DNA of 64,000 bases, from positions 165,816 through 229,815 of the forward strand of contig NZ_JALEIK010000038.1 in assembly GCF_022770205.1 (NCBI RefSeq), given 5' to 3'. Below the pieces are notes generated by a model. It was not told the origin of the DNA. It saw only the letters and a list, made by a program, of their open reading frames with translations, and made no database searches. Origin of the DNA: Helicobacter sp. Lineage in GTDB: Bacteria; Campylobacterota; Campylobacteria; Campylobacterales; Helicobacteraceae. The position numbers were made by a program, and so were the translations under genes. Of the stretch, positions 9,520-18,818 are shown one piece after another (positions within the stretch are counted from its first letter, which is position 1; the number at the start of each line of letters is the position of its first letter).

Positions 9520-10569
9520 TTAACTTATAAGGGATTGAATCGCCTTAATAACTAGGTTTGGTGTGAGCGCACACATACATTTGTGGTAGTCTTTGGAATC
9601 TTTTGGGAGTGGGCAAGTGCGTTGCATACAAGGCATACAAGGGAGTTTTTCGCCCAGCGTTTCTAAAGAGATAATGCGTGCTTTTGGAGCGTTAAATGGG
9701 GCGGTTTCTTTGGCGTTTGTGGGACCAAAAAGTGCTAAAGTTGGAATCCCTAATGCTGCTGCTATGTGCATAGGACCGCTATCATTTGTGAGCAAAAAAT
9801 CTAAATGTGAGAAATACGCAATAAGGCTTGGAATAGTGGTTTTTCCACTGAGATTTAATAGGGAATTGCTGTGCTGTAAATGTTGTGGCAAATGCGCTAG
9901 AATAGATGCGTTGATTGGATTTTCATTTTCTACGCCAAAAAGCAAAATGTTGTAATTTCTTTGTAGTAAATATTCTATACATTTTGCAAAATAATCTTCC
10001 CTCCAGCGTTTTGCTGCCCCAAAGGCAGCCCCTGCGTTAATGCCTGCAATTTTGGAATCTAAAAAAGCATTTGGAAGTGTGATGTTGATGGGTTTTGGTT
10101 TTAGATAGAGTTTTTTAGGAATTGTGATAATTTCTGTTTGGTTTTTAAAATGTTGTAATGTTTGGGTAGCAAGCAAAGCAAAGCACATCGCTTCGTGCGT
10201 GTTTTTAGGCTTTTTTGGGTGGAGATGTAGTAAGAAACTCCGTAATTCTTTAGAAAAACCAATGCGAAATTTTGCGCCATTAAAGGTAAGGAATAGGGCG
10301 GAGAGGAAGTTATTTTGAAAGGTTATACCAAGCTTGCAAGTTGGAATCTTTTTTGCAAGCTTGTAGAGATTTAGGATTCTAAATTTACTCCTTTTGCTAG
10401 TGTCTTGTAGGGCTGTAACATTTGGATAATGCGTAAAAGGTGCTATGCTAGCTTCAGAGCCAACAAGATAAAAATGCGCTTCCTTAAAGTTTGTGCATAA
10501 AATTTCAAGCGCATAAGTTGCCATTATGGCGTCGCCTAGCCAATTTGGGAGTCTAATTAAAATCTTCAC
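9520..10569 (-). CDS. waaF: ADP-heptose:LPS heptosyltransferase II
   Basis: GT9 glycosyltransferase that adds the second heptose to the LPS inner core on the cytoplasmic face. The N-terminus is IRLPNWLGDAIMATYALE. The nucleotide-sugar site is LLTNDSGPMHIAAALG, followed by ALFGPTNAKETAPF. The C-terminus holds a Cys-rich stretch (CMPCMQRTCP) typical of WaaF. It is 349 residues. It overlaps aroK by 4 bp, so it is in the recA-eno-aroK operon. Confidence 0.93.
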   Translation of the reverse strand: MKILIRLPNWLGDAIMATYALEILCTNFKEAHFYLVGSEASIAPFTHYPNVTALQDTSKRSKFRILNLYKLAKKIPTCKLGITFQNNFLSALFLTFNGAKFRIGFSKELRSFLLHLHPKKPKNTHEAMCFALLATQTLQHFKNQTEIITIPKKLYLKPKPINITLPNAFLDSKIAGINAGAAFGAAKRWREDYFAKCIEYLLQRNYNILLFGVENENPINASILAHLPQHLQHSNSLLNLSGKTTIPSLIAYFSHLDFLLTNDSGPMHIAAALGIPTLALFGPTNAKETAPFNAPKARIISLETLGEKLPCMPCMQRTCPLPKDSKDYHKCMCALTPNLVIKAIQSLIS

Positions 10570-11057
10570 AATAAGCTTAGGATTTCTTGTGCGATGTTTT
10601 GTGGGGTTTGGTTTGCGTTAATGCAATAATGTGCGGAGTTTTGGTAGGTTTCTAAGCGTTCTTTGTAAAGCTTAAATGCGGAATCCTTTTCCTGAAAAAG
10701 GGGGCGTTTGGCGATTTCTTTTTCATTTAAGCGCATAAAAATCATTTCAAAATCAAGGTGTAAAAAAAACACCTTTCCCATTTTTTTGACATTGCAAAAC
10801 ATTGGCATTCCACCTCCTGTGGCGATGATTGTATGTGTGATGTGGTTTGCGCAAAACTCACAAAAATTAGATTCCAATTTTCTGAAATATCTTTCACCCT
10901 TTGTTGCAAAAATTTCTGGAATGCTCAGATTTTCTTGGTAAGTAATGAGCAAATCGCTATCCATTGCTAATGCCCCACTTTTCTTATGGAGCGTTCTAGC
11001 AATCGTGCTTTTGCCACTTCCCATAAAGCCAATTAGCACGCAATTAGTAGAGTTCAA
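10566..11057 (-). CDS. aroK: Shikimate kinase
   Basis: Phosphorylates shikimate in aromatic amino-acid synthesis. Walker A is GFMGSGKSTI, the shikimate-binding Asp is in MDSDLLI, followed by RYFRKLE and the ATGGGMP glycine loop; the lid region is KRPLF. An ATG at 11111 would give 181 residues but overlap the upstream gene by 68 bp. I prefer the TTG at 11057, with GGAA about 9 bases upstream, giving about 163 residues, the normal AroK length. Confidence 0.9.
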   Translation of the reverse strand: MNSTNCVLIGFMGSGKSTIARTLHKKSGALAMDSDLLITYQENLSIPEIFATKGERYFRKLESNFCEFCANHITHTIIATGGGMPMFCNVKKMGKVFFLHLDFEMIFMRLNEKEIAKRPLFQEKDSAFKLYKERLETYQNSAHYCINANQTPQNIAQEILSLL

Positions 11058-11817
11058 TGCTGTAATTTCCCATTTTTGTGTCTTTTGTAAGATTGTATTT
11101 GTATTGTCCATCTAAATCTAGTGTGATGCGATAAAAGTCTAGATGTGTGTCTAGGCTAACTTGTGGAATTGTTGGAATCTTTGGAGCAAAAGATGCTTTG
11201 AGTGGTTTTTTACTGGGAGCTTTAAAGTCTAAAATTAAGCGTGTAGGAGATGCAAGGGTGAAATCTCTAATAAGCGTTAAATGCGTGTTTAAAAAGACAC
11301 TATTTTTAGTGACTTCAAAGTTGAAATATTCTTCTAATGCGAAATTTTCTTTTTCTGGGATATTGAGAGTTTTAGGTTGCACTTCTTGGCTTAAAATTAA
11401 GGGAAAATGCCAATCAATATCGCCTTCTAATTCTTTTTCTAGCGTTGTGATAGAGCCATTTAGATTTTGGTATTCCAAAGTAATTTTTTTAATTTTTCTA
11501 GCAGTGGAAGGTAAGATGAGTTCGGTTTTTGTGAATAAATCAAGTTGGGGTGCATTTGTGATTTGTCCACTATCTTTTGGTGTGATAACAGGTGTGAAAG
11601 GATCGCGCACTTTTTTTGTTGTGTTATTTTCTTGTGTGTTGGTAGGCTCTTTTGGGGCTAGATTTTCCATAATTCCTGTGGGTTCTATGGAAGTTTCTGC
11701 TATTGGCTTTGGCGTTTGCTTGCTTGCATCAATGTTTAATGCTGGGATTTCAGGAAGTGCAGTCTGTGCGTTTAAAAGCGTTAAAGTAAGGGTTAGCATT
11801 AGTGTTAAAAATTTCAT
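11044..11817 (-). CDS. AMIN-domain-like periplasmic protein
   Basis: 257-residue exported protein with a signal peptide (residues 1-17, ending LLNA). A Pro/Thr/Asn-rich low-complexity segment (about 20-75) is followed by a beta-rich C-terminal region with the AMIN-like pattern TRLILDFK and FYRITLDLDGQY. AMIN domains target proteins to septal or polar peptidoglycan. Position between an FtsB-like gene and aroK matches the H. pylori locus as I recall it. The function is not established; a cell-envelope or division role is inference. Confidence 0.7.
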   Translation of the reverse strand: MKFLTLMLTLTLTLLNAQTALPEIPALNIDASKQTPKPIAETSIEPTGIMENLAPKEPTNTQENNTTKKVRDPFTPVITPKDSGQITNAPQLDLFTKTELILPSTARKIKKITLEYQNLNGSITTLEKELEGDIDWHFPLILSQEVQPKTLNIPEKENFALEEYFNFEVTKNSVFLNTHLTLIRDFTLASPTRLILDFKAPSKKPLKASFAPKIPTIPQVSLDTHLDFYRITLDLDGQYKYNLTKDTKMGNYSIELY

Positions 11818-12059
11818 TTTGGTTCCAATCCTTTTAATTCAAAAAGTTCCTTTTGTAAGGTTGCATTTTCGTGCATTAGGCGATTCACCTCTTGGCGCAT
11901 TTGTGCTTTTTTTTGATTGATTTTAAGTAATACGCTAAAGGAATTATCTCCAAAAAGTAAATTACCAATATACACGCCCACAATACAAACTAACAAAATA
12001 AAGCTAAAAAAGGGCAATAATTTGTAAAATCCTCCCCTTTTAAACTCTAGCGATTCCAT
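11814..12059 (-). CDS. FtsB/DivIC-like small division protein
   Basis: 81-residue bitopic protein: short cytoplasmic N-terminus (ESLEFKRGG), one membrane helix at about residues 14-33, then a coiled coil (KINQKKAQMRQEVNRLMHEN, continuing as a heptad pattern). Size, topology and coiled coil match FtsB/DivIC septum-formation initiators. The ATG at 12059 overlaps the eno stop by one base, and the 3' end overlaps the AMIN gene by 4 bp. Sequence similarity in this family is low, so the call rests on architecture and context. Confidence 0.7.
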   Translation of the reverse strand: MESLEFKRGGFYKLLPFFSFILLVCIVGVYIGNLLFGDNSFSVLLKINQKKAQMRQEVNRLMHENATLQKELFELKGLEPK

Positions 12060-13330
12060 TATTTAAAAAGTTGTTTTCCTAAATATATAGGTGTGCTAAG
12101 TTCATTCTCAATAGCTAATAAGCGATTGTATTTTGCCATTCTTTCACTCCTTGCCGTAGAACCTGTTTTAATCTCACCTGTATTTAAACCAACAGCAAAA
12201 TCAGCGATAAAACTATCTTCGCTTTCTCCGCTTCTGTGGCTCATAATGCAAGAGTAACCATTGCGTTGCGCTAGGCGGATTGTTTGCATTGTTTGACTGA
12301 TTGTTCCGATTTGATTTGGTTTAATGAGCACAGCATTTGCTATATTTTTATCAATGCCTTGTGCTAGAATCTTTGCATTTGTAACAAACAAATCATCGCC
12401 TACAAGCTGCACTTTATGCCCAAGTTTTTGCGTTAGCTTCTCCCAGCCACTCCAATCATCTTCGCTTAATCCATCTTCAATGGATACAATAGGGTATTTT
12501 GCAACGAGCTTTTCATAATATGCAATAAGCTCTTCTGCGCTTAATTCTCTATTTTCTCCCTTTAGGCAATAGATTCCTTTGTCATTGACAAATTCACTGC
12601 TTGCAACATCAAGTGCGATTGCAATTTGCTCTCCTTCCTTGTATCCTGCCTTTTTAACCGCTTCTAAAATGATTTGGATAGGCTCTTCATTATTGTTAAG
12701 ATTGGGGGCAAATCCTCCTTCATCACCAATACTTGTGATATGTTTGGAATCCTTTAGGATTTTCTTAAGATGTTGGTAAATCTCTGCACTTGCGCGCATT
12801 GCTTCACTAAAGCTATCAAAGCCCATTGGCATAATCATATACTCTTGAAAATCCACCGTGTTATCTGCGTGGCTTCCACCATTGATGATATTTAGCATAG
12901 GTACAGGCAGTGTTAAAGCATTTACCCCGCCTAAATAGCGATACAAAGGAATTTTTAAGCTTTGCGCTGCAACTCTTGCAACTGCCATTGAGACGCCTAG
13001 TGTAGCATTTGCACCTAGATTTGAAAAATTTTCTGTGCCATCTAAAGCGATTAAAAGATTATCAATTGCAACTTGATCATAAGGGCTTAAGCCAATGATT
13101 TCCTCGGCGATTTTTGTTTGGATATTTTCACACGCCTTTAAAACGCCTTTCCCTAAAAATCGCTCATCCCCATCTCTTAGTTCTAATGCTTCTCTTTTTC
13201 CCGTGCTTGCACCACTTGGGACAATTGCGCTTGCAACACTGCCATCGCTTAAAAGAATGGTTGCTTTAATGGTTGGGTTGCCGCGACTATCTAGCACTTC
13301 TTGTGCGTTAATATCATCAATATAAACCAT
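12059..13330 (-). CDS. eno: Enolase
   Basis: Interconverts 2-phosphoglycerate and phosphoenolpyruvate. All hallmarks are visible: [25 protein letters not shown], the [13 protein letters not shown] substrate loop, [22 protein letters not shown], the VGDDLFVTN metal ligand, catalytic lysine in [10 protein letters not shown], and [10 protein letters not shown]. 423 residues. It lies 1 bp after recA. Confidence 0.97.
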   Translation of the reverse strand: MVYIDDINAQEVLDSRGNPTIKATILLSDGSVASAIVPSGASTGKREALELRDGDERFLGKGVLKACENIQTKIAEEIIGLSPYDQVAIDNLLIALDGTENFSNLGANATLGVSMAVARVAAQSLKIPLYRYLGGVNALTLPVPMLNIINGGSHADNTVDFQEYMIMPMGFDSFSEAMRASAEIYQHLKKILKDSKHITSIGDEGGFAPNLNNNEEPIQIILEAVKKAGYKEGEQIAIALDVASSEFVNDKGIYCLKGENRELSAEELIAYYEKLVAKYPIVSIEDGLSEDDWSGWEKLTQKLGHKVQLVGDDLFVTNAKILAQGIDKNIANAVLIKPNQIGTISQTMQTIRLAQRNGYSCIMSHRSGESEDSFIADFAVGLNTGEIKTGSTARSERMAKYNRLLAIENELSTPIYLGKQLFK

Positions 13331-13331
13331 T

Positions 13332-14375
13332 TTAATTCTCCGCCTTTACTTCAATGTCATCATTATTGGATAAATCATCAGTGATGGAGATGGAAACTTT
13401 AATTTTTTCCTCAATTTCTTGGGCAATTTCTGGGTTTTCTTTCAAAAAGATTTTAGCATTCTCCTTGCCTTGTCCAAGCTTTTTATCTCCATAGCTTAAC
13501 CACGCTCCGCTTTTATCTACAATATCAAGTTTGACTCCATAATCAATGAGTTCGCCTTCTTTGCTAATTCCTTCTCCAAACATAATGTCAAATTCTGCTC
13601 CCCTAAAGGGCGGTGCAACTTTGTTTTTTACAACCTTTGCTTTGACGCGATTTCCAATGTTTTGTTCGCCTTGTTTTAAAGCAGCGATTCTGCGCACATC
13701 AATGCGCACGCTCGCATAAAATTTCAGTGCATTTCCTCCTGTTGTTGTTTCTGGGCTTCCATAGCCTGGAACGCCGATTTTCATACGGATTTGGTTAATG
13801 AAAATCACAGTGGTGTTCATTTTGTAAATAACACCCGTAACCTTACGCAACGCTTGGCTCATTAAACGCGCTTGAAGCCCCACATGTTGATTTCCCATAT
13901 CGCCTTCAATCTCGCTTTTTGGAGTGAGTGCTGCCACAGAGTCAATCACGATTAAATCCACACCACCGCTTCTTATGAGTGTTTCTAAAATTTCTAAGGC
14001 TTGCTCTCCAAAGTCTGGTTGGGAAACAAGTAGGTTTTCCACATCCACGCCTAAGCGTTTTGCATAGGTTACATCAAGGGCGTGTTCTGCGTCAATAAAT
14101 GCACAAATTCCGCCTGCTTTTTGGCATTCTGCAACAACTTGTAAAGCAAGTGTTGTTTTTCCAGAGCTTTCAGGTCCATACACTTCAACGATTCTGCCTT
14201 TTGGAACCCCACCAATCCCTAATGCAATGTCTAGTCCTAAAGAGCCTGTGCTAATGGAATCAATTTTTTCTGCTGGCTTATCGCCAAGCCTTATAAGCGC
14301 ACCTTTACCAAAGGCTTTATCAATTTGTTTAAGGGCAAGCTCAATTGCTTTTTGCTTATTTTCATCTAAAGCCAT
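13332..14375 (-). CDS. recA: Recombinase RecA
   Basis: ATP-dependent strand exchange and SOS co-protease. Walker A is [10 protein letters not shown], the make-ATP-work motif is FIDAEHALD, Walker B is [10 protein letters not shown], and loop L2 contains [12 protein letters not shown]. The C-terminus is acidic ([11 protein letters not shown]). 347 residues. RBS AGGAGAAAA precedes the ATG. It heads the minus-strand recA-eno-ftsB-like-AMIN-aroK-waaF run. The gene is divergent from the flagellar cluster at 14.5 kb. Confidence 0.98.
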   Translation of the reverse strand: MALDENKQKAIELALKQIDKAFGKGALIRLGDKPAEKIDSISTGSLGLDIALGIGGVPKGRIVEVYGPESSGKTTLALQVVAECQKAGGICAFIDAEHALDVTYAKRLGVDVENLLVSQPDFGEQALEILETLIRSGGVDLIVIDSVAALTPKSEIEGDMGNQHVGLQARLMSQALRKVTGVIYKMNTTVIFINQIRMKIGVPGYGSPETTTGGNALKFYASVRIDVRRIAALKQGEQNIGNRVKAKVVKNKVAPPFRGAEFDIMFGEGISKEGELIDYGVKLDIVDKSGAWLSYGDKKLGQGKENAKIFLKENPEIAQEIEEKIKVSISITDDLSNNDDIEVKAEN

Positions 14376-14501
14376 TTTTTCTCCTAAAAATAATGAAAGC
14401 TTTATTCTAGCTAAATTAAGATTAAAAAATGCAACAAAGTGGAATTTTTGTAAAATAATCCTAAAGATTTTCTCTCTTAAAAAAGCTTAATAAATTTTAG
14501 C

Positions 14502-14507
14502 TATAAT
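14502..14507 (+). promoter_or_regulatory. Sigma-70 -10 element for the CheX-like/fliN cluster
   Basis: TATAAT at 14502-14507, about 30 bases before the ATG at 14537, with an AT-rich upstream region and no clear -35, as usual in this phylum. GAGGGG at 14526-14531 is the ribosome site. Confidence 0.55.
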
Positions 14508-14536
14508 TTAGAAATTTACAAGAACGAGGGGTGTTT

Positions 14537-14950
14537 ATGGAGTCCATTTTTGAAAAGGCGTTTATACAGGTGATGCAAGATACTTTAGGTGTCATTCCAT
14601 TGCGCATTGAAAGCAAGCTTTTAGAAGGGTATCTCTCAAGCACGGACATTACATTTGAAGATGGGATGCGTAGTGCTATTACATTTGTAAGCTCTAAAGA
14701 GTTTCTAGGAACCTTAGCCTATGGTTTATTAGGAGAGAATATTTCTGAGGATTTAGAATTGCGCGATTTGTCCCAAGAGTTAGTCAATTTAACCGTTGGT
14801 TTAGCAAAGGTGTTGGCTGTGAAAGAAGAGATGCAATTTAATGCCGCAATACCGCGTGCTTTTGGCTTTGGTGAGTTTCAAGATGCGCAATGCCGTTGCT
14901 TAAATTTTGCCTTAGATGGCGCACCTTGTTCATTATTTATGCACACATAA
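14537..14950 (+). CDS. CheX-like / FliY-type chemotaxis-flagellar protein
   Basis: About 137 residues; the ATG at 14537 is preferred over GTG 14531 because GAGGGG sits 5 bases before it. The pattern MESIFEKAFIQVMQDTLGV, then ISEDLELRDLSQELVNLTVG, matches the CheX/CheC-like fold (helix with E..N). In related genera this protein is encoded next to fliN and may act at the flagellar switch or in chemotaxis dephosphorylation. The exact role is inferred from position 9 bp before fliN. Confidence 0.65.
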   Translation: MESIFEKAFIQVMQDTLGVIPLRIESKLLEGYLSSTDITFEDGMRSAITFVSSKEFLGTLAYGLLGENISEDLELRDLSQELVNLTVGLAKVLAVKEEMQFNAAIPRAFGFGEFQDAQCRCLNFALDGAPCSLFMHT

Positions 14951-14959
14951 AGGAAAAAT

Positions 14960-15319
14960 ATGCCAGCAGATGAATTTACACTTGCTAGGATTCAAGCTCC
15001 AAAACAAGAGGATTTAGCCCGCTATTTAGAAGGGATTATGAATAATTATGGTGGGCTTTTGGATATGGAAGTTGTGTTCCGCTCCGAGCTTGGTTCTACA
15101 AAAGTTCCACTCTTAGAAATTTTGCAGTTTGAAAAAGGTTCCATTATTGATTTGCAAAAGCCAGCAGGTGAGAGTGTGGAGATTTTCATTAATGGGCGGA
15201 TTATTGGCAAGGGTGAGGTGATGGTGTATGAAAAAAACCTAGCAATCCGTGTGAATGAGATTTTAGATTCCAATGCGATTATTTATTATTTAACACGCGA
15301 GAGTATAAGCACGGTATGA
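14960..15319 (+). CDS. fliN: Flagellar motor switch protein FliN
   Basis: C-ring component that, with FliM and FliY, binds CheY-P and controls rotation direction. 119 residues with the SpoA/FliN core: DMEVVFRSELGSTKVPLLEI, FEKGSIIDLQKPAGESVEI, VNGR-like FINGRIIGKGEV, and a VNEIL end. AAAGGA lies before the ATG. Its stop overlaps fliO. Confidence 0.93.
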   Translation: MPADEFTLARIQAPKQEDLARYLEGIMNNYGGLLDMEVVFRSELGSTKVPLLEILQFEKGSIIDLQKPAGESVEIFINGRIIGKGEVMVYEKNLAIRVNEILDSNAIIYYLTRESISTV

Positions 15320-15831
15320 AAGCTATTCTTTTATTTTTGTTTTTTGGGATTTTTGCTTTTGGGGAGATTGGTGCTAAAAGTGCTGTTGCAAATGATGCAA
15401 CTGCATCTAAGGATGCATTGGTTTTGCCTTCTTTAGAGGATACAGAATCTCATAATATGTTTCCTTTTGAAACGGGAAAATCTCCGCTTGATAACATTAG
15501 CGGATTCCAATATTTTGGTGTGATTTTAGTTTTATTGGGGTTGCTTGCCTTTTTGTGGTCTGTGAAAAATCGCTTAAACTCTCCTAAAATGAAGGCTCAT
15601 CAAAGCCCTTTGAGATTTTTTAGCAAGGAAACTAAAGAGGGTGATGGGAGGGTTGAAGTGCAGTCTGTAACAACGCTTGGTGCGCAGAGTAAATTGGTTA
15701 TTTTTGAAGCATACAATAAGCGATATTTGGTGGTTTTAAATCCCAATGGCACAATGCTAATTGATTCTTATGAAACAAAAAGTATGTTTAAGGATATGTT
15801 AGAGCAAGATAGTCAGAAGAATGCGAAATAA
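15316..15831 (+). CDS. fliO: Flagellar export apparatus protein FliO
   Basis: Membrane protein that helps assemble the FliPQR export gate. It has a signal-like N-terminus (residues 1-20), a periplasmic linker, one membrane helix at about residues 66-82 (YFGVILVLLGLLAFLWSV), then the conserved FliO cytoplasmic domain (VQSVTTLGAQSKLVIFEAYN, then RYLVVL). The order fliN-fliO-tonB-like is as in H. pylori. The ATG overlaps the fliN stop by 4 bp and its 3' end overlaps the next gene by 11 bp. Confidence 0.85.
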   Translation: MKAILLFLFFGIFAFGEIGAKSAVANDATASKDALVLPSLEDTESHNMFPFETGKSPLDNISGFQYFGVILVLLGLLAFLWSVKNRLNSPKMKAHQSPLRFFSKETKEGDGRVEVQSVTTLGAQSKLVIFEAYNKRYLVVLNPNGTMLIDSYETKSMFKDMLEQDSQKNAK

Positions 15832-16693
15832 CCTAGTTGCCCTTTTTCTCTCTCTTTTAATTCACTGCATTCTTTTTTTGCTGTTCTTTTTGCGTTTTGA
15901 AGCCAAGCTTGAAAATGTCTATAATCCTCCACCTATGGGAAGTGAGCAGGGTGAGCGTGTGAGCTTGAAACATTTTAGATTCCAACAAGGGAGCAATGCG
16001 CCACAAAATATGGAATCCAAAAACACAAATGATTCTAAAGCAAGCGCGGAATCAGAATCAAGCATAGAGTCGCTAGCAAGTTTGGAATTTAAGAAGAATG
16101 TGGAATCCAAAATGCAAGAAACAAAAATACAAGAAGTCTCTAAAGAAATTCTAAAAGAATCTTTTAAAGAAGTTCCACAACAAATGCAAAAGGCTAGCAT
16201 TGATAAACCCCCTACTCCGCAAACAAAAGATTCCAAGCTTTTAAAACAATCCAAAGCATCACAAGAATCAAAGGCTTCTGAAGTTTCACATTTTAGTGCA
16301 TTAGAAAAAAGCCCATCATCGCCTTCAATTTATGATTTTGGCACAAGTGAGCAAACGCAACAGATTCAGGATTTATATGGTGCTGAATTTGGCACTTTAA
16401 GCCCAAAAGAGCAGGAATTTATTAAGAATCATCTTGATGCAATTGGAAAAATCACACAGCGTTATTTAAAATACCCTGCAATTGCTGGTAGAGTGGGGCA
16501 AGAGGGTGATAATGTTGTGGAGTTTTATTTGCATCCTAACGGAGACATTACGGATTTAAAACTTCTACACGCAAGCGGTTATAGGCTACTTGATGATAAT
16601 TCTTTGCGCACTATTAGAATCGCTTATAAAGATTATCCTTATCCTAGTGAAAAGACAAAAATCCGCATTCGTGTGATGTATCGGATTTATTAG
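15821..16693 (+). CDS. TonB-like energy transducer / C-terminal TonB-domain protein
   Basis: 290 residues: an N-terminal membrane anchor (about 6-25), a long low-complexity Ser/Lys/Glu/Gln-rich periplasmic spacer with repeated E-S-K and D-S-K (about 50-165), and a C-terminal TonB fold (VEFYLHPNGDITDLKLLHAS, ending RIRVMYRIY). The spacer is not Pro-Lys-rich as in classical TonB. Probably couples the proton-motive force to an outer-membrane receptor or shapes the envelope. No exbB/exbD lies nearby. It overlaps fliO, and its place in a flagellar operon is conserved. Confidence 0.75.
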   Translation: MRNNLVALFLSLLIHCILFLLFFLRFEAKLENVYNPPPMGSEQGERVSLKHFRFQQGSNAPQNMESKNTNDSKASAESESSIESLASLEFKKNVESKMQETKIQEVSKEILKESFKEVPQQMQKASIDKPPTPQTKDSKLLKQSKASQESKASEVSHFSALEKSPSSPSIYDFGTSEQTQQIQDLYGAEFGTLSPKEQEFIKNHLDAIGKITQRYLKYPAIAGRVGQEGDNVVEFYLHPNGDITDLKLLHASGYRLLDDNSLRTIRIAYKDYPYPSEKTKIRIRVMYRIY

Positions 16694-16721
16694 ATATAAT
16701 TTGTGCTTTTAAAGGTGGAGA

Positions 16722-18818
16722 ATGCAAGATTTTTTAGCAGACTTAAATCTTACTCAGCGTGAAGCAGCGACAACTATTGATGGTGCACTTTTGATTTTAG
16801 CAGGGGCAGGCAGTGGCAAGACAAAAACCATCACCACCCGTCTTGCTTATTTGATTGATGCAGTTGGGATTCCCCCTAGTAATACCCTAACCCTAACCTT
16901 CACAAATAAAGCAGCAAGTGAAATGCAAAAGCGGGCTTTAAATATGATTCAAAGCACCACGATACATCCGCCCTTGTTATGCACTTTTCATAAGTTTGGA
17001 TTACTGTTTTTAAAGTTTTATATCACGCATTTAGGGCGCAAAGTTAATTTTATCTTAGCAGATAGTGAGGACACTAAGCGCATTGTTAAAGAACTAAACG
17101 GAGATTTAGCACCACTTCCACTAATCCTTAGTGAAATTTCACGCTATAAAAACTCTCAAATCTCTATAGATGAAGCTTTGAAATTTGCGCATAATGATAC
17201 CTATAAACACATTGCAAAAGTATATGGAAAATATCAAGAATTTTTACTGCAAAAAAATATGGTAGATTTTGATGATTTACTTTTACTTCCATTAGAAATT
17301 ATGCAACAAAATAAAGAAATTGCTAGGGAAGTGAGTGAAAAATACCAATACATAATGGTAGATGAATACCAAGACACTAATCATTTGCAATATTTGTTGC
17401 TTAAATGTCTGTGTTCTGCACATCAAAACCTTTGTGTTGTGGGGGATGATGACCAAAGCATTTATAGTTGGCGGGGGGCAAATATCCAAAATATTTTGCA
17501 ATTTAGTGAGCATTTTAAGGGTGCTAAGGTGATTAAACTCCAAGAAAATTACCGCTCCACGCACACCATTTTACAAGCGGCAAATGCGTTAATTGCGCAT
17601 AACAAACAAAGGCTTGGGAAAACGCTAATTAGCACTTTAGGAGAGGGGAAAAACATAGAGATTTTTCACTCTAGCGATGAGCAAGAAGAGGTGCAAAACA
17701 TCACAAAGGCAATCCGCAGGCTTTTAGATTCCAATGTTAGCCCTAAAGATATTGCAATTTTATTCCGCTTAAATGCGCTCTCTCGCTCTTTAGAGGAGGG
17801 CTTTAATCGCGCTAAGATTCCTTATGTTCTAGTTGGCGCAATCCGTTTTTATGAAAGAAGTGAGATTAAGGATGTGCTAAGTTATTTGCGTGTGCTTGTA
17901 AATTTAGAAGATGATTTTTCGCTAGCACGCATTATTAATAAGCCAAAGCGTGGGATTGGTAAGACGACGCTAGAGAAAGTTTTGCGCCTTGCACAAGAGC
18001 ATAAAAGTAGTGTGTATGGGCTGTTTAAGGATTCTTTAAAAGATGGAATCTTAAAGGGAGCAATGAGTAAAAAAACCTATGAGAGTTTCCAAGCGTTTTT
18101 TTCTACAATGTTAAGCTTGCAAGAGAGTTTGAAGCAATCTAGTCTAAGTTTTATTGAAGCATTTGAAGAGAAAATCGGATTTTGTGAGGCGTTAAGTCAA
18201 AGCAATGATGCAATTGATAGGGTGAGTAATGTGGAGGAATTTTATGGCGTGTATAGGGAGTATGTTAAGCAAAATCCGTTAATGGAGCTAGAGGATTTTT
18301 TAAATGATTTAGCCTTGCGGAGTGATCAAGAGGATGTAGAAATGCGCACGCAAAGCAAGGGAGTGGAGGGCGTGTCTTGTATGAGTGTGCATTCTAGTAA
18401 GGGATTAGAATTTGATTATGTGTTTATTATCGGGCTTGAAGAGGGTTTTTTTCCGCTTGTGCGTGAGGATAGCAATGTAGAAGAGGAGCGCAGACTTGGG
18501 TATGTGGCTTTTACGCGTGCGAAAAAGGAGTTGTTTTTAAGTTATGTGGATTCTAGGTTTTATCGTGGGAATCGTGCAAGTTTGCTTCCTTCAAGATTTT
18601 TAAATGAAAGTGGTGTGTGTGAGACTAGGATGCCTTTTAAAGAGGAAGCAATAAGAGATTCTAATATGGGTTTTAAAAAAGGGGATTGTGTGATGTATAA
18701 AATCTTTGGTGCAGGCAGAATCCTAGAGGTTAGCAAAATTGGCAAAGAAGTTAAGCTGAAAATCAATTTTGGAGGACTTATAAGAGAGATTTTAGGAAGC
18801 TATGTTAGCAAGATATGA
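16722..18818 (+). CDS. uvrD: ATP-dependent DNA helicase, UvrD/PcrA/Rep family
   Basis: Superfamily 1A 3'-5' helicase. Motif I is AGAGSGKTKT, Ia TLTFTNKAASEMQKRA, II VDEYQDTN, III GDDDQSIYSWRGA, IV YRSTHTIL, V/VI region SVHSSKGLEFDYVF and YVAFTRAKKELFLSY. 698 residues, with a C-terminal tail resembling the PcrA/UvrD Tudor-like domain (GDCVMYKIFGAGRILEV). Whether it is UvrD or Rep functionally cannot be settled here. RBS GGTGGAG lies before the ATG. Convergent 14-bp overlap with the next gene. Confidence 0.92.
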   Translation: MQDFLADLNLTQREAATTIDGALLILAGAGSGKTKTITTRLAYLIDAVGIPPSNTLTLTFTNKAASEMQKRALNMIQSTTIHPPLLCTFHKFGLLFLKFYITHLGRKVNFILADSEDTKRIVKELNGDLAPLPLILSEISRYKNSQISIDEALKFAHNDTYKHIAKVYGKYQEFLLQKNMVDFDDLLLLPLEIMQQNKEIAREVSEKYQYIMVDEYQDTNHLQYLLLKCLCSAHQNLCVVGDDDQSIYSWRGANIQNILQFSEHFKGAKVIKLQENYRSTHTILQAANALIAHNKQRLGKTLISTLGEGKNIEIFHSSDEQEEVQNITKAIRRLLDSNVSPKDIAILFRLNALSRSLEEGFNRAKIPYVLVGAIRFYERSEIKDVLSYLRVLVNLEDDFSLARIINKPKRGIGKTTLEKVLRLAQEHKSSVYGLFKDSLKDGILKGAMSKKTYESFQAFFSTMLSLQESLKQSSLSFIEAFEEKIGFCEALSQSNDAIDRVSNVEEFYGVYREYVKQNPLMELEDFLNDLALRSDQEDVEMRTQSKGVEGVSCMSVHSSKGLEFDYVFIIGLEEGFFPLVREDSNVEEERRLGYVAFTRAKKELFLSYVDSRFYRGNRASLLPSRFLNESGVCETRMPFKEEAIRDSNMGFKKGDCVMYKIFGAGRILEVSKIGKEVKLKINFGGLIREILGSYVSKI

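Noticed and set aside
11147..11920. Long open frame of 257 codons opposite the AMIN gene
   Set aside because: Antisense mirror of a gene with signal peptide and operon context; no ribosome site and no domain pattern.
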